Shown here one piece after another: positions 9,162 through 17,646 of a DNA stretch of 64,000 nt. The number at the start of each line of letters is the position of its first letter. Position 1 is the stretch's first letter. Origin of the DNA: Prochlorococcus sp. AG-311-D23 (lineage in GTDB: Bacteria > Cyanobacteriota > Cyanobacteriia > PCC-6307 > Cyanobiaceae); contig QBVH01000003.1 of assembly GCA_003284445.1 (NCBI GenBank), positions 28,284-92,283 on the forward strand, written 5' to 3'. The position numbers and the translations under genes were made by a program. The notes beneath the pieces were generated by a model that was given only the letters and a program-made list of their open reading frames with translations, made no database searches and was not told the origin of the DNA.

Positions 9162-9262
9162 TTAGGCTCATAAAAAAGAAAATAAATTTTTTATACTTCA
9201 CGGATATTTTGAAAAAATTAAATTGATCTTGAAGAATCATATGTCTTTAATATAAGTAAATT

Positions 9263-9400
9263 TACAATAAAAAGTACTTAAGAAACTTTTTCGACTCATC
9301 TCTTTTTCTGAGGATTTTTAAAATTGGGCCTTGAAAAGCATTGTAATCATTACAAATAACAAAGTTTTTTAAAAATTTTTTAAAACTTTGTTATTTGTAT
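9263..9400 (+). ncRNA. Candidate small RNA (hypothetical)
   Basis: Inferred only from layout: a sigma70-like promoter (TTGAAG, 16 bases, TATAAG) would start transcription near 9263, and a strong inverted repeat ends at 9399, giving a transcript of roughly 135 bases. The region codes for nothing visible. It does not match Yfr1, 6S or any RNA I recognise. The hairpin lacks a clean T-run on its 3' side, which weakens the terminator reading. Confidence 0.22.
9351..9399. repeat. Perfect inverted repeat with 18-bp arms
   Basis: Left arm begins TACAAATAACAAAGTTTT and the right arm is its exact reverse complement, with a 13-base A/T loop. It would form a long stable stem in RNA from either strand. 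It sits in a spacer between divergent genes, where an ordinary terminator is not expected. Confidence 0.8.
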
Positions 9401-9552
9401 TTCGAAGACTGTTTGGTTTGGGTATCTACTTGAATGTAAATTCATAGAAGGTTGAGCTGAAAACCAACTCAGTTTTATTAATTCTGATTTACTCAAACAA
9501 GCCCACAAAGCCCATAAATCAAGAAACGTCCTACCTGTCAAAGCCAAGGACA

Positions 9553-10212
9553 TTGCAATTTTGGGCTAGCACAATGGTTGTCCTGCCTGTTTTTGTTCAG
9601 GCTCCATGGGTTCATGTGTTTCCTTTTTCAGCTTTTTTATTTAGTTTCATAATATTTTTTCTTGGATTTTATTTACTTACATTTTGTAGTGATAGATGGT
9701 CCTCTATAGGTTCGCTATTGGCTGGCGTGAGTTGGAGCTGGTTAGGAGGATGTCTTTTTTGGGGATGGTTAAGAGCTCATCCTGTGTGGCATTTGCCTGT
9801 TGAGTCAATAGCTTTGCCAATAGCACTAAGCCTCTTGAAAACTCGATGGAAAATTGGAGCCAGTTTCTATTTGGCATCTCTTTTAGGAACTGCTTTTACT
9901 GACGCAATGATTGTCTTAACAGGTGTCATGAAGGCTTGGCCTGAAGTTGTAGACGCGCCTTTTTCAGAAGCTTCCAAAATGTTGAGTTTCACTGCCGAAC
10001 AATTATTGGAACCTTTTTCATTATTTGCCATTTTAATTGCGGCACTTTTAATAATTTTGATAGCAAATTGGATGCATCAAAAATCAAAAAATGAATCTTT
10101 ATCTTCTGATGCTTGGGTTGTATCAAGTTCAGCTTTGACAACAACCTTATGGGTTGATGGCTTATTTTTTGCAACTACATTGATTCAGCCTCAACTAAGT
10201 GGATTGATCTGA
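9553..10212 (+). CDS. DUF3120 integral membrane protein
   Basis: 219 residues with about five or six hydrophobic segments. The motifs PVFVQAPWV near the start, SWSWLGGCLFWGWLR and HLPVESIALPIAL match my memory of DUF3120, a membrane family largely confined to cyanobacteria and of unknown function. The start is uncertain: TTG at 9553 or ATG at 9574, the latter removing seven residues without harming the domain. nadB follows 13 bases downstream, so cotranscription is likely. Confidence 0.82.
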   Translation: MQFWASTMVVLPVFVQAPWVHVFPFSAFLFSFIIFFLGFYLLTFCSDRWSSIGSLLAGVSWSWLGGCLFWGWLRAHPVWHLPVESIALPIALSLLKTRWKIGASFYLASLLGTAFTDAMIVLTGVMKAWPEVVDAPFSEASKMLSFTAEQLLEPFSLFAILIAALLIILIANWMHQKSKNESLSSDAWVVSSSALTTTLWVDGLFFATTLIQPQLSGLI

Positions 10213-10225
10213 AAATTAATATTTT

Positions 10226-11926
10226 ATGGACTTAAATACTAGCTTTAATAGAAATGATATTTACTCAACTAGTTGGGACGTAATTGTTATTGGAGCAGGA
10301 GCTGCGGGCTTAATGTCTTCTCTTGAATTGCCATCAAATCTCAAGGTTTTACTGTTAAATCGTAATACTAGTAAGCGTTCTTCCAGTAGATGGGCACAAG
10401 GAGGAATGGCTGCTGTCACGAGAATTGAAGATAGCGAGGATATTCATGCTTTGGATACCATTAAAGCTGGGGCTGGACTTTGTGATTCTGAAGCAGTTCA
10501 GATGTTTGTTCAGAACGCGCCGCGATTAGTAGATAGACTTTTGAAACTAGGAATGGAATTTGATAGAACCTCTGGAAAGTTATCTACAACTCTTGAGGCT
10601 GCTCACACTCATAGAAGAGTACTTCATGTAAAAGATAGAACTGGAAAAGCATTGGTGGATGTTCTGAATGAGCAAGTTGATCAAAGAGATAATGTTCTGC
10701 ATCAAAGAGGAATAAGAGTGACTCAGATTTGGGTTGAAAGAGGACGATGTTTAGGGGTACAAGTTTTAGATGGACCAGCTTTGCGATGGATAAAAGCAAA
10801 GGCAGTAGTTTTAGCTTCCGGCGGGGGCGGACATTTGTTTGCGAACACTACAAATCCAACGCAAGCTTCAGGTGAGGGAATTGCCTTGGCATGGAGAGCC
10901 GGGGCTTTCATAGAAGATCTCGAATTTTTTCAGTTTCATCCAACGGCTCTGAAATTGGATAATGCGCCTTCGTTTTTAATTTCTGAAGCGTTAAGAGGGG
11001 AGGGTGCTGTGTTAGTAGATTCTCTCGGAGAGAGCCCCGTAGATCAACTTGAAGGGAAAGATCTTGCATCAAGAGATCAAGTCAGCAGAGCATTGTTTAA
11101 AGCAATGCAAAAGCAAAAAGTCGATCACATTGGTCTTGACGTCAAATCCATTGCTGTTGATGATATTGAAGCGCGTTTTCCAACAATTTTTCAAAGGTGC
11201 AGAGAGCTTGGTTTAGAACCTTTAAAAGAAATGATACCCATAGCTCCATCTGCTCATTATTGGATGGGTGGTGTCGCTACCAACTTGAAGGCACAAACAA
11301 ATATTGAAGGACTTTTTGCTATCGGTGAGGTCGCATGTACTGGTCTTCATGGTGCAAATAGGCTTGCAAGCAATTCATTAATGGAATGTTTAGTTTTTGC
11401 AAATCAAATGCGAAATATTGAATTAAATGATTTCAATACTTACGATATATCAGGAAACAATTTAAGTTTTAACAAATCTAATCTTCGATTTACTAAAGAT
11501 AAAGGAACTCAGTATTTATCAAAAGAAATTGAAAAACTTAGACAATTATGCTGGCGTGAAGCTGGAGTTGACCGATCACTGAAAGGAATGAGCTCTGCTC
11601 TTGCAAAAGTTAAAAAAGATTATCAATATCTTATAAAAGAACCGCTATTAAATTTGGTTTTTTCTCAGTCAAAATATGCGATTCATGCATTCGATGAAGT
11701 TACTAGAAAAGACCTTAATTTGCTGATTGATTTGAGTAATCGACAAATGTCAAGTTTGCTTATGTTGGAGGCTTGTTTATTTCGTAAAGAGAGTAGAGGA
11801 GGGCACTTTAGAGATGACTGTCCTACTTCCGTTCCTTTTTGGCAATGTCATACTCGTCAAATAAAAGGAAAGAATATTCACACAAGACCCATTGGCTCTA
11901 AAGCTGAGGTCCTTAAAAATCTTTAG
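10226..11926 (+). CDS. nadB: L-aspartate oxidase
   Basis: FAD enzyme that oxidises L-aspartate to iminoaspartate, the first step of de novo NAD synthesis. A Rossmann FAD site IGAGAAGLMS lies near residue 22, followed by SSRWAQGGMAAV, the substrate-site region EALRGEGAVLVD, and GANRLASNSLMECLVFA near residue 385, all conserved in NadB. The length of 566 is slightly above E. coli NadB. The gene ends in a 14-base convergent overlap with the VKOR fusion gene. Confidence 0.96.
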   Translation: MDLNTSFNRNDIYSTSWDVIVIGAGAAGLMSSLELPSNLKVLLLNRNTSKRSSSRWAQGGMAAVTRIEDSEDIHALDTIKAGAGLCDSEAVQMFVQNAPRLVDRLLKLGMEFDRTSGKLSTTLEAAHTHRRVLHVKDRTGKALVDVLNEQVDQRDNVLHQRGIRVTQIWVERGRCLGVQVLDGPALRWIKAKAVVLASGGGGHLFANTTNPTQASGEGIALAWRAGAFIEDLEFFQFHPTALKLDNAPSFLISEALRGEGAVLVDSLGESPVDQLEGKDLASRDQVSRALFKAMQKQKVDHIGLDVKSIAVDDIEARFPTIFQRCRELGLEPLKEMIPIAPSAHYWMGGVATNLKAQTNIEGLFAIGEVACTGLHGANRLASNSLMECLVFANQMRNIELNDFNTYDISGNNLSFNKSNLRFTKDKGTQYLSKEIEKLRQLCWREAGVDRSLKGMSSALAKVKKDYQYLIKEPLLNLVFSQSKYAIHAFDEVTRKDLNLLIDLSNRQMSSLLMLEACLFRKESRGGHFRDDCPTSVPFWQCHTRQIKGKNIHTRPIGSKAEVLKNL

Positions 11927-11928
11927 AG
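11896..11928 (+). terminator. Hairpin terminator at the end of nadB
   Basis: Arms CTCTAAAG and CTTTAGAG (8 bp, 17-base loop) are followed at once by TTTTT. The hairpin contains the nadB stop codon and the last codons of the convergent gene, so transcription would end inside the neighbour's coding region. Confidence 0.5.
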
Positions 11929-12854
11929 TTTTTATAATTTGTAAGTTCAGCTAATTCTTTTAGGCTTTTAACTCCTGAATCAATTGAACCGTTGATTTCC
12001 CAAGAAGGGAATCCTGTTATTCCTTTAGCTTCGCAAAGTTCTCTTTTGTTATTAAATCCATCTTTAGCGCATTCAACTAAATTTAATTTTTCTGCAGCGA
12101 CCTTCCCGAACATTTCTTTTTGATCATGACAATGGGGACACCAATAAGCGTTAAACATTACAGCTCCTTCTTGTGTTAGATGTTCAGCGAGTTTGATTTT
12201 CTCAGGAGAACTTATCGCGATTACCGCAGGTGGCATACCTTGGATATTATTAGAAACTTCCTTAGCAGATGGGTCAACTGATGATGACCATATTAGTCCT
12301 GCTAAAAGAACTGCTACTGACATAACAAAACCTCTAAAAAATAACTTTCCATAATCTTCCCATCCACCTCCTAATACGCTCAACAATAGAAGTGAAAATG
12401 ATATAAGACAAGAAAGAAGACAGAAAAAACAGAAAGCTTTTATTTTAAATATCATTACTGAGATTAAAATTAAGCTAAAAACAAAAGTCGATATAGATAT
12501 ATAAAAAGATCCCCACCATGCAAATTTTGATATATTATTATTTTTATTTTTCAGGATAGGTATTAACGGTAATATCGCCATTAATAATATTAAAAAATAA
12601 CTGATTAAACCTACTAAAGATAATGGAATAGAATAAGTATTTGTTTGAATTATATTTCCCCAAGGACTATTTAGAACTTTATCGCACCCCTCTAATCCAC
12701 CTAGACAGTTTAAATTTCCTATTAAACCCCATTTATTCAATGTTATTGATCCTGTATCAATAACTCCAACAGTTGATAATATAGCTATTGCAACTCTCGC
12801 CCATTTAGAGCCCAGATCTTGGCGACGTCGACTTTTTAGTCTTGAAGATCCCAT
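11913..12854 (-). CDS. VKOR-thioredoxin fusion, thiol-oxidising membrane protein
   Basis: 313 residues. The N-terminal vitamin K epoxide reductase domain has about five membrane helices, with the loop cysteines NCLGGLEGC and the redox pair CFFC near residue 150. A C-terminal thioredoxin-like domain has CPHC at residues 239-242. In cyanobacteria and plants such fusions (LTO1 type) pass electrons from lumenal thiols to quinone and drive disulfide formation, including photosystem assembly. All catalytic cysteines appear intact. It ends inside the 3' end of nadB on the other strand. Confidence 0.93.
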   Translation of the reverse strand: MGSSRLKSRRRQDLGSKWARVAIAILSTVGVIDTGSITLNKWGLIGNLNCLGGLEGCDKVLNSPWGNIIQTNTYSIPLSLVGLISYFLILLMAILPLIPILKNKNNNISKFAWWGSFYISISTFVFSLILISVMIFKIKAFCFFCLLSCLISFSLLLLSVLGGGWEDYGKLFFRGFVMSVAVLLAGLIWSSSVDPSAKEVSNNIQGMPPAVIAISSPEKIKLAEHLTQEGAVMFNAYWCPHCHDQKEMFGKVAAEKLNLVECAKDGFNNKRELCEAKGITGFPSWEINGSIDSGVKSLKELAELTNYKNSKDF

Positions 12855-13032
12855 TCAAAAGTTCTCAATGAATAAATTTTTTTGTTATTCTAATGAATAA
12901 TTCATTTAAAGGCTGAATAATCTAAATCATTTTCAATGTTCTTTATATTTTGAAAACCATTTAAGTATTTGACTGGTTGTTAAATATAAACTTCTTTAAC
13001 TAATTTAGTACAAATAAGAGTGATTTATTTAT

Positions 13033-13125
13033 TCAAATTAATTTAATAGCTTTCAGGGCTTTTTGAATCAAGAATGCTGCAGAAAGACCTGCCCCAACAA
13101 AAACTAAGTAAAAAAGAATTCCCAT
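13033..13125 (-). CDS. petL: Cytochrome b6-f complex subunit PetL
   Basis: A 30-codon gene outside the usual size cutoffs. The product begins MGILFYLVFVGAG and ends KALKAIKLI. It is one transmembrane helix with the C-terminal IKLI that I recall from cyanobacterial PetL (for example Mastigocladus), which has the same length and FYIVF-type start. PetL stabilises the dimeric b6-f complex in the thylakoid. It stands alone between the VKOR gene and a DUF4346-like gene. Confidence 0.75.
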   Translation of the reverse strand: MGILFYLVFVGAGLSAAFLIQKALKAIKLI

Positions 13126-13187
13126 TTGATTAAAATCTCTCAACTAATAATAGTACATCAGTGCTTTATCTTTTGAATTTATTAATT

Positions 13188-13589
13188 TTAATCTTGAATA
13201 TATTGTTTGCCAGCTATTAGGCATTGCTCTGCTCGCTGTAATTCTCGACCAATATAAATGGCATGATCTAAATGACTGATGGGGAATGGACCCTGACCCT
13301 CGGAGATTTTAATACCTAATTGCTTGGCACTTTCTCCTCTGTAAATATTGCTTGGTTGATTTCTAGTTTTTGCTTTACAACTAATAGGTTCTCCGGACTC
13401 TGGGTCAGTAGCGCGACCTTTTTGATCAATATCATTTAAATAATGTTCAAGTATTAACTCATTCGTCTTGGATTCAATTTTTATTATGAAATAACCTTTT
13501 GGGTCAAGCTCTATGTGCCTCTTGGATAATTTTTCGTCTAAAAGCCTTATGGAGTTAATTAAGCCTTCTTGAATATCTTGATTGTTCAT
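13188..13589 (-). CDS. DUF4346 conserved cyanobacterial protein
   Basis: 133-residue soluble protein. The pattern LDPKGYFIIKI, NDIDQKGRATDPESGEPI, YRGESAKQLGI and LDHAIYIGRELQRAE matches my memory of DUF4346, a family found in cyanobacteria and chloroplast-bearing lineages with no assigned reaction. No signal peptide or membrane helix is present. It lies alone, 62 bases upstream of petL in the same direction. Confidence 0.8.
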   Translation of the reverse strand: MNNQDIQEGLINSIRLLDEKLSKRHIELDPKGYFIIKIESKTNELILEHYLNDIDQKGRATDPESGEPISCKAKTRNQPSNIYRGESAKQLGIKISEGQGPFPISHLDHAIYIGRELQRAEQCLIAGKQYIQD

Positions 13590-13672
13590 TTTTTTAATTT
13601 ACTAATTAAAAAGAGGATGTACAAGCTACATGTTTGGTTGCGACCATATTTTTAGATTTTTCTTTATAAGAT

Positions 13673-13939
13673 TTATCCTGAAATAAAGCTTTTTAACATC
13701 AGAAATATAAGTAGGTTTACAAAAATAAAAGATAAATAAACCACACCTGGATTCTTCAAACCTGCTGGTGCTGTTAATTCATAGCCAAAAATAGTAATAA
13801 CACCTTGAGTCCCTTTATCTTTATAGCTGAAAATTCCTTTAGCAAAGAAAGGTTTTTCTTCATCAGAATCAATTTTACCTTCATCTATGGAAAGCGATTT
13901 ATCTGTCTCAGGAGGATCTAGTAAATTGTTGTCTTTCAC
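13673..13939 (-). CDS. Small single-helix membrane protein, 88 aa
   Basis: An acidic N-terminal half (about residues 1-35) leads into FGYELTAPAGLKNPG and then a C-terminal membrane helix (about 66-85). It lacks the ExxNGR chlorophyll-binding motif, so it is not an HLIP. I do not recognise the family. The composition is well ordered and the GTG start at 13939 is the only one giving the full acidic region. It lies downstream of the acyltransferase gene, with a 31-base gap. Confidence 0.65.
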   Translation of the reverse strand: MKDNNLLDPPETDKSLSIDEGKIDSDEEKPFFAKGIFSYKDKGTQGVITIFGYELTAPAGLKNPGVVYLSFIFVNLLIFLMLKSFISG

Positions 13940-13970
13940 TTAGATTAGATCTTTAATTTTTCTGAAGTTA

Positions 13971-15152
13971 CTATATGTTTGATAGTTTTGGCTCTTCAAA
14001 CTTAAAAGGTACTTCATTATTTGTAGCGTTTATTTGATCAAGCATTAACTTATTTGCTTTTGGTAGCCATTCTCTTATTAATGAGTCCATAGGTAAGTTG
14101 TACCATCTATGAAGACTTGCGTTGGGTTTAGCAATAAAACCTCTTCGTTTTTTATGACTTCCTCCCGCTCCAGGATCAAAATATTTTATATTATTTGATA
14201 TTGCCCACTCAATCGGGGAGTAATAACAAGCTTCAAAATGTAAATTATCTATACTTTTTTCGGCACCCCAATATCTACCCCAAAGCATACTTTCATTTTT
14301 TACACATAAGGACATTCCAATAGTTTTATCAATTCCTTCTTCCTTTGCTTCAAATAAAACAATATTTTCTTTGAGTTCTGTTGACGCAAGTTCAGTAAAA
14401 AATGATTCAGTGAGGTATTTACTTCCCCATACTCCCCATCTTGAACAATGAAGCTCATAAAAGTAATGCATTTTTTTTAAATTCATCTCATTTATTTGAG
14501 ACCCACTCCGAGCTTCAACTTTTACTCCACATTTTTTAATACTTTCTCTTTCTCTCTTAATATTTCTACGTTGATTTGAATTAAATTTTTTTAGAAAATC
14601 AGAAAAACTATTTTCTTCATTCAATTGCAACAAACTTTGTTGGTTGATCCACTTAGCGCAATTTAGAGATTCAGCTACTTTCATCCATTTTGGATCTACA
14701 TATAAAAAATTACAACTGAGAATATTATTATGTTTGGCAAAACTATCAATTTCAGAGAATAGTATTTGTGTGAGTTCTCTCTCGTTAACTCCCTCTGCAA
14801 AAAGAAAACGATAACCCTCTATTGGACTTAATGGGCTCATTCCTATTAGTTTTGGATAATATTGAATTCCCATATCTTGAGCTAGTTGAACAAAGGCATT
14901 ATCAAAAATAAATTCTCCATAACTATGAGATTTAAGATAGAGAGGTGCACATGCAATTAAATCATTTTCACTCCAAGCAGAGAGAAATAATGGTTGCCAT
15001 CCATATTTTGTACTAACACTTTTTGATCTTTCTAATGCATTTAACCAATCCCACTTGTAAAAAGGAGTTGAATTTTCTTTTAAGAAATTATTCCAAATAA
15101 TTTTAGGGATCTCTTCGATTGATGCATGCCATTTGATTTTGATATTTTGCAT
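13971..15152 (-). CDS. FemAB/GNAT-type acyltransferase (DUF482/COG3146-like)
   Basis: About 393 residues. Features such as FYKWDWLNALE, ACAPLYLKSHSYGEFIFDNA, RNIKRERESI and a C-terminal FDPGAGGSHKKRRGF match the DUF482 family, which has a GNAT fold and is annotated as putative peptidoglycan or amino-acyl transferase. The exact substrate is unknown. An upstream start at 15215 would overlap the preceding gene by 35 bases; the ATG at 15152 gives a natural start before the first conserved segment (KWHASIEEIP). Confidence 0.85.
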   Translation of the reverse strand: MQNIKIKWHASIEEIPKIIWNNFLKENSTPFYKWDWLNALERSKSVSTKYGWQPLFLSAWSENDLIACAPLYLKSHSYGEFIFDNAFVQLAQDMGIQYYPKLIGMSPLSPIEGYRFLFAEGVNERELTQILFSEIDSFAKHNNILSCNFLYVDPKWMKVAESLNCAKWINQQSLLQLNEENSFSDFLKKFNSNQRRNIKRERESIKKCGVKVEARSGSQINEMNLKKMHYFYELHCSRWGVWGSKYLTESFFTELASTELKENIVLFEAKEEGIDKTIGMSLCVKNESMLWGRYWGAEKSIDNLHFEACYYSPIEWAISNNIKYFDPGAGGSHKKRRGFIAKPNASLHRWYNLPMDSLIREWLPKANKLMLDQINATNNEVPFKFEEPKLSNI

Positions 15153-15180
15153 TTCTTTTATAGTAAATCTATACTTATGA

Positions 15181-15852
15181 TTAATTATTTCTAAAATATC
15201 TGATAAGTAATTCATTATTGCCTAGCTTTTTGCTTTCTTTTAGAATCCAGTTATTTTTTTTATTCATAATTGTATTTAGGTTTCTTAATTCAGATGAAAC
15301 CCAGCAGTAATCTCCTCCTAAAAGATGAGGCGTAATAGTGATTTGTAATTCATCTATTAGGTCCTCTAAAAGAAAAGCTGATATAAGATTTGCCCCTCCA
15401 AGTAATACAATTTTCGTAATACCTTTCTGATATAAATCATCAAGAGAATCACGCCATGTAAATTTTAAATTGATTCTTTTATCGAATCCATTAGGAAGCA
15501 TAATCTTATTTTTTGTATCTTGCTTTTGGATCAACCATCTTTGAAGAGGTTGTTTAAAAAAAAGCCAATTGGCTGGGAAATCTATTTGATTGCTAGCTAT
15601 CAGAGCAACTGGCTGTTCATTTTTCCCTTCTGAAGTTCTTTGTTTTAATAAGTTTTTATTTTTAATGACACAAATTGATTGATGAGCTCTCAGCGTTTGC
15701 CCTCCCATTAAAATCCCATCTGCCCAAGCAATCGATTCTTCTAAAACGAATCGATCGCCAGACTGACCTAATTGAGTTTCCCCCCCCCCTGGATATGCGA
15801 TACGTCCGTCAATACTAGAAGCTAAAACTAATTTAACCCATTTTTTTTTCAA
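15181..15852 (-). CDS. RibD C-terminal-domain (DHFR-fold) reductase
   Basis: 223 residues of the RibD_C/DHFR-like fold: LASSIDGRIA at the N-terminus, DGILMGGQTLRAH for the pyridine nucleotide site, and VLLGGANLISAFL near residue 155. It lacks the deaminase half of full RibD, so it is a stand-alone reductase for riboflavin or pterin-like substrates. The TTG start directly follows the stop codon of the tandem PTPS gene (TAATTG), suggesting translational coupling. Codons for PGGGE contain ten consecutive G residues (plus-strand 15780-15789), an obvious slippage site. Confidence 0.85.
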   Translation of the reverse strand: MKKKWVKLVLASSIDGRIAYPGGGETQLGQSGDRFVLEESIAWADGILMGGQTLRAHQSICVIKNKNLLKQRTSEGKNEQPVALIASNQIDFPANWLFFKQPLQRWLIQKQDTKNKIMLPNGFDKRINLKFTWRDSLDDLYQKGITKIVLLGGANLISAFLLEDLIDELQITITPHLLGGDYCWVSSELRNLNTIMNKKNNWILKESKKLGNNELLIRYFRNN

Positions 15853-16779
15853 TTATCTCAGCAAGCCAACCTGCTTCTTTGAATCTTGAGTATCTGTTTT
15901 TGTTTCAGCTACATTTGCATAAACTTCAGCAGCATTATTTGGACTCTCCTGTAGCTTTATCTTGTATAAATTTGCTCCAATCGCACTAATTGGATTAGTT
16001 AATTTATCTGAAATATATAAAGCAATATTTTCAGCTGTAGGAACACAATTTGCGAAATAGGGGATATCTTTATTTAAAAAGGTATGATCAAAAGGCTCTA
16101 CAACTAAATCATTAATTAAACTATTTAATGCAGATAAATCACATATCATTCCTGTTCTCGGATCAATCTTTCCTTTGACAGTTATATCTATTAAGTAATT
16201 GTGACCATGTCCATTAGGTCGAGCACATTTTCCGAATATTTGTTCGTTTTCGGATTGAGGTAAGTCTTCTCTAGCTAGGCGATGAGCAGCTGAAAAGTGT
16301 GTTTGAACTGTTAAATAAGCATCCATAGCATTTCCTTGATAGTCAGCCCAGAGTTTTGGGCTTTCGTAAAGACGAAGAGATTTGAGGGGTAAGTGAGATT
16401 TAAGGCGCTTCCATATGATACGAACTAAACTTTCAGTTGTGGGAAGGCAACCTTCCGGCTTAGAAAGGTCAAACTCTGGCCATGAGTCATTTAAAAAACG
16501 AAAGTCAAGCTGACTTGTTACTTCGTTTTTTATGGCATGTTTTACATCTGAAAGGTTTAAGACCATGCCATATTTATTGAGTTCTCCTTCCATAGTTACG
16601 ATTAGTTCGTAATTATGTCCGTGGCCAGGAGCTATTGAGCATGGTCCAAAAAAAGCTGAATTATCATCATCAGATAATTCAGGAAGCCTATAAAGGTGAC
16701 TTGCACTGAAGCAAGCTCGCCTTGTAATTACGCAGCTTCTCCCCTCTCCGTGAGGGAAATTAGATGTGATTGCTTCCAT
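15853..16779 (-). CDS. Tandem 6-pyruvoyl/6-carboxy-tetrahydropterin synthase
   Basis: 308 residues made of two QueD/PTPS domains. Each keeps the zinc site (FSASH...GHGHNY in the first, FSAAH...GHGHNY in the second) and a cysteine before it. The second keeps the catalytic FDHTFLN, whereas the first has LDFRFLN, losing the catalytic histidine. The family converts dihydroneopterin triphosphate to a tetrahydropterin, for queuosine or pterin cofactors. Only the second domain looks fully active; the first may be structural. It is followed without a gap by the RibD-like reductase. Confidence 0.9.
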   Translation of the reverse strand: MEAITSNFPHGEGRSCVITRRACFSASHLYRLPELSDDDNSAFFGPCSIAPGHGHNYELIVTMEGELNKYGMVLNLSDVKHAIKNEVTSQLDFRFLNDSWPEFDLSKPEGCLPTTESLVRIIWKRLKSHLPLKSLRLYESPKLWADYQGNAMDAYLTVQTHFSAAHRLAREDLPQSENEQIFGKCARPNGHGHNYLIDITVKGKIDPRTGMICDLSALNSLINDLVVEPFDHTFLNKDIPYFANCVPTAENIALYISDKLTNPISAIGANLYKIKLQESPNNAAEVYANVAETKTDTQDSKKQVGLLR

Positions 16780-16832
16780 AAAATTTTCACATCAGATTTA
16801 CATCTTAATAACTTTTAGCTACTTCTGTCTTT

Positions 16833-17429
16833 ATGGACGTTCATGCAACCCCTCACACTCTTAAAGAAAAGTTAGGGGGTCGAAATATTTTTTTGATAGG
16901 AATGATGGGTTCTGGCAAAAGTCAGACGGGCCCTGTTCTAGCCAAAATGATCAATTATGCTTTCGTTGATACTGATGATGTTATTGAAAAAGCCTCTAAA
17001 CAATCTATTTCATCTATTTTTGAAAAAGATGGAGAAAAAGTATTTAGGGATGTTGAAAAACAAGTTTTAAAAGAAATTAGTCAACATCATTCTCTTGTAA
17101 TTGCTACTGGAGGCGGTTTAGTCACCTTGCCTCAAAATTGGGGCATTCTTCATCAAGGAATAGTAATTTGGTTAGATCTTGATTTGAAACGTTCAATTAA
17201 ACGCTTAGAAAGTGATAAAAAGGAACGCCCTTTACTGATTGGAGATGATTTAACTAAGAAATTTAGTCAAATATATGAAAGTAGAAAACCAATATATTTA
17301 GAGTCAGATTTGAAAATAGAAGTTGAGGATCAATCTCCACATGAAGTTGCAACTATGATTGCTAAACATTTGCCAAGCATCCTTATTGACCCGGTGACTC
17401 AATCCGAACGGCATACCACTGAACTGTAA
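16833..17429 (+). CDS. aroK: Shikimate kinase
   Basis: 198-residue P-loop kinase that phosphorylates shikimate in aromatic amino acid synthesis. The Walker A is GMMGSGKSQTG near residue 23, followed by the shikimate-binding DTDDVIE, the FRDVEKQVL segment and TGGGLV, and the lid region KERPLL. The start is ATG at 16833, divergent from the PTPS gene with a 53-base spacer. Its last 47 bases overlap the convergent CRR7-like gene. Confidence 0.95.
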   Translation: MDVHATPHTLKEKLGGRNIFLIGMMGSGKSQTGPVLAKMINYAFVDTDDVIEKASKQSISSIFEKDGEKVFRDVEKQVLKEISQHHSLVIATGGGLVTLPQNWGILHQGIVIWLDLDLKRSIKRLESDKKERPLLIGDDLTKKFSQIYESRKPIYLESDLKIEVEDQSPHEVATMIAKHLPSILIDPVTQSERHTTEL

Positions 17430-17646
17430 AACCTGTTTTGATTTCTAGGTCGCAGGCCGTATCAAGCAAATGTTGCGCAGCTTCTCCTATTGAAGACTTA
17501 CATGCAAGATCTAATGGTAATGAATCGAATTTATTTAACCAAGATTGAAGCCATAAAAGAGTTTGTTCTTTATTCAGGAATTGTTCGCTTTCGCCAGGAA
17601 CCAAAACAACATAATTATCCATTTCTCTAATTAGCGGATCAGACAT
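17383..17646 (-). CDS. CRR7-like protein (NDH-1 biogenesis candidate)
   Basis: 87 residues. DNYVVLVPGESEQFL, AAQHLLDTACDLE and QWYAVRIE fit my memory of the CRR7 family (chlororespiratory reduction 7), linked to assembly of the chloroplast NDH complex. Many NDH-1 subunit genes lie in this window, which agrees with that role. Its ATG overlaps the start of the divergent gene at 17645 (CATG), and its 3' end overlaps aroK. An internal ATG at 17622 (MDNYVVL) could be the true start. Confidence 0.7.
   Translation of the reverse strand: MSDPLIREMDNYVVLVPGESEQFLNKEQTLLWLQSWLNKFDSLPLDLACKSSIGEAAQHLLDTACDLEIKTGFTVQWYAVRIESPGQ

Larger units (their letters stand above)
9162..9552. other. 391-base gene-free divergent spacer
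   Basis: Lies between the divergent radical-SAM and DUF3120 genes. I find no open frame with a ribosome binding site. It contains a promoter-like pair (TTGAAG at 9229-9234, TATAAG at 9251-9256, 16-base spacing) and a long inverted repeat at 9351-9399, described separately. Confidence 0.6.
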
